Shown here: positions 62,858 to 64,000 of the stretch, one piece after another
Position numbering within the stretch: position 1 is the stretch's first letter
Layout: the number at the start of each line of letters is the position of its first letter
NCBI GenBank assembly: GCA_035541875.1
Contig: DATKML010000025.1
Span: forward strand, 1-64,000
Source: JAJPHI01 sp035541875
Lineage (GTDB): Bacteria; Desulfobacterota; Binatia; Binatales; Binataceae
Direction: 5' to 3'
DNA length: 64,000 bases
Made by a program: the position numbers and the translations under genes
Notes under the pieces: model-generated
What the model was told of the DNA's origin: nothing
What the model saw: only the letters and a program-made list of their open reading frames with translations
Databases searched by the model: none

Positions 62858-64000
62858 TTACTTGAGCGTGGCCGTCAGGGTTCCTGCCGGCGGATTACCG
62901 GTAACGTTGAACGGATCGCTCAACGTCGTCGAGAGCGCCGTACCGCTTGCCGTTCCTCCCGGAGGAGTGAATTGCGCCGTCACCGTGCACTTGGCGCCTG
63001 CGGTGCCCTTCGCCGTGAGCGTAGCACCGCTGCAGTTGTTGGTCACGATCGTGAAGTTGGTCCGATCTAAGCCAGCGGTGCGCTCAGCTTGATACTCGCT
63101 CCTTTGCTCGTGTTGCTGATCGTGACCGTCTTGGCCGCACTGGTCGCCCCTGGTGCGGTTTTGGCGAAGCTTACCGTCGGTGGAGCGATCTTCGCCGTTG
63201 GTCCGATACCGATACCGGTCAGCGTTGCCGTTGCCGGATTTACAGCGTCGTAGGTGATCGAGAGGGTCTCGTTCACCGGACCCGGTACCGTCGGGGCGAA
63301 GGCTATCCCGATCGTACACTTGCTGGTGGGCTTGCCCTTAACGTCGAGGGTCTTGCCCGTACAGTTATCCGGCGAGACCACGAACGCACTCGGGTTGGCC
63401 CCGATCAGCGAGGCGGTCAGCTTCTGAATATGGGCCGGGACCAGGCTCTTGTTGGTCGCCGTGAACGTATGCACGGTGCTCGAGCTACCACATTGCCGAA
63501 ATTGACGCTGGCTGGCCCGATTACGACGCTCGGCGTTGCCAACGGTGTCGCACTCCCGGTCGGTGTGGCCGTCGGTGTCGGCGTTAGGCCAAGGAACGTC
63601 GGGTTTGCCGTGGGCGTGTCGGTTGGTGTTTCCTTCGGAGTCTCTGTCGGCGTCATCGACGGCGTCGTGGTTGGTGTCGCCGCCGCGCCAGGGATTATAT
63701 CCCACGCACCACGACCGAGGGTGCCAGCTAGTAAAATGCCGGAGGTGGGGTCGAAGCGAAGTCGCACAACACGAGCATTAGGAAGCCCGTATCCAGTTGG
63801 ACCCAACTTCCAGTGCTACCCAAAACAGATTGATAGACGCCGTGATTCGTTCCCACGGCGATCGATCTTTGACCGCCGCTGACGACAAATTCGATCGAAT
63901 CAAAGTGCGTTGGATTCGCAGCTGTGAGATTACCGGTGATGTCCAACCAGCCTCCCCCACTATTGAGGCTTATATGGACCCGGCCCGTGAGCAAGGTTGT
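62858..64000 (-). pseudogene. Propeller and Hydin-repeat surface protein, three frameshifts, N-terminus off window
   Basis: On the minus strand one protein is spread over three frames. The upstream part resembles beta-propeller/Asp-box repeats (SIAVGTNHGVYQSVLGSTGSW; ILLAGTLGRGAWDI). It is followed by a Thr/Pro linker of TPT repeats (63690-63540) and then two ASPM-SPD2-Hydin-type Ig-like domains (TVHTFTATNKSLVPAHIQ; VSFAKTAPGATSAAKTVTISN; NNCSGATLTAKGTAGAKC). Each frame change, near 63785, 63490 and 63068, fits one missing base. Either a pseudogene or base-call errors near a contig end. The type is usual for exported adhesin-like proteins of environmental bacteria. The final stop is at 62858. 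Confidence 0.7.

Overview
The window is a gene-dense, GC-rich stretch of a Gram-negative bacterial chromosome carrying mostly housekeeping and lipid/CoA genes. Gene order (rpsB-tsf-pyrH-frr-uppS-cdsA-rseP; ilvN-ilvC-psd-pssA-leuA-leuB-usg-truA), a LolC-type lipoprotein transporter, pyruvoyl arginine decarboxylase, selenocysteine machinery, and abundant CaiB/BaiF CoA transferases and DxDGH amidohydrolases suggest a deltaproteobacterial-grade soil lineage, for example Candidatus Binatota / Desulfobacterota. This placement is inference from gene content only.

Layout. 1-6.8 kb: start of an exported coiled-coil protein, an APC amino-acid permease, two tandem cyclase-family hydrolases, a small His/Trp-rich secreted protein and an amidohydrolase, then a decayed GIY-YIG nuclease gene framed by 46-bp inverted repeats. 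6.8-13 kb: a stand-alone DsbD N-terminal domain, leuC-leuD, an RluD-type pseudouridine synthase that appears to start at AUC, and rho with a long disordered extension. 13-20 kb: the translation and envelope cluster rpsB to tsaB. 20-28 kb: branched-chain amino acid and phospholipid genes, with a classic leucine attenuator (leader peptide plus terminator) before leuA, then leuB, a Cys-less USG-1 homologue, truA and HU. 28-38 kb: rarA, type II pantothenate kinase, two CoA transferases, lolC, SCP2, an odd zinc-ribbon/BON membrane protein, dodecin and selA. 38-52 kb: exporters, ribBA with a degenerate second domain, dsbD, a SnoaL-like gene with an internal amber codon, a CADD/PqqC-like protein, a universal stress protein, gyrB and gyrA. 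52-60 kb: enoyl-CoA hydratase, an MFS transporter, and a complete propionyl-CoA-carboxylase-like set (beta, biotin carboxylase, biotin carrier) followed by the methylmalonyl-CoA mutase large subunit. 60-64 kb: pyruvoyl arginine decarboxylase, a SelW-like selenoprotein gene with in-frame UGA, a lipase-like hydrolase behind a perfect 14-bp palindrome, a 3-methyladenine glycosylase, and a frameshifted propeller/Hydin-domain surface protein.

How they work together. The biosynthetic genes supply leucine, isoleucine/valine, phospholipids, riboflavin and CoA. The acyl-CoA genes would move propionyl units to succinyl-CoA. selA and the UGA-containing selW 22 kb away point to active selenocysteine use. 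A family of palindromic GTCAT(T/C)CTGAGC repeats recurs between genes. No phage, CRISPR array, insertion sequence, rRNA or tRNA gene was recognised.
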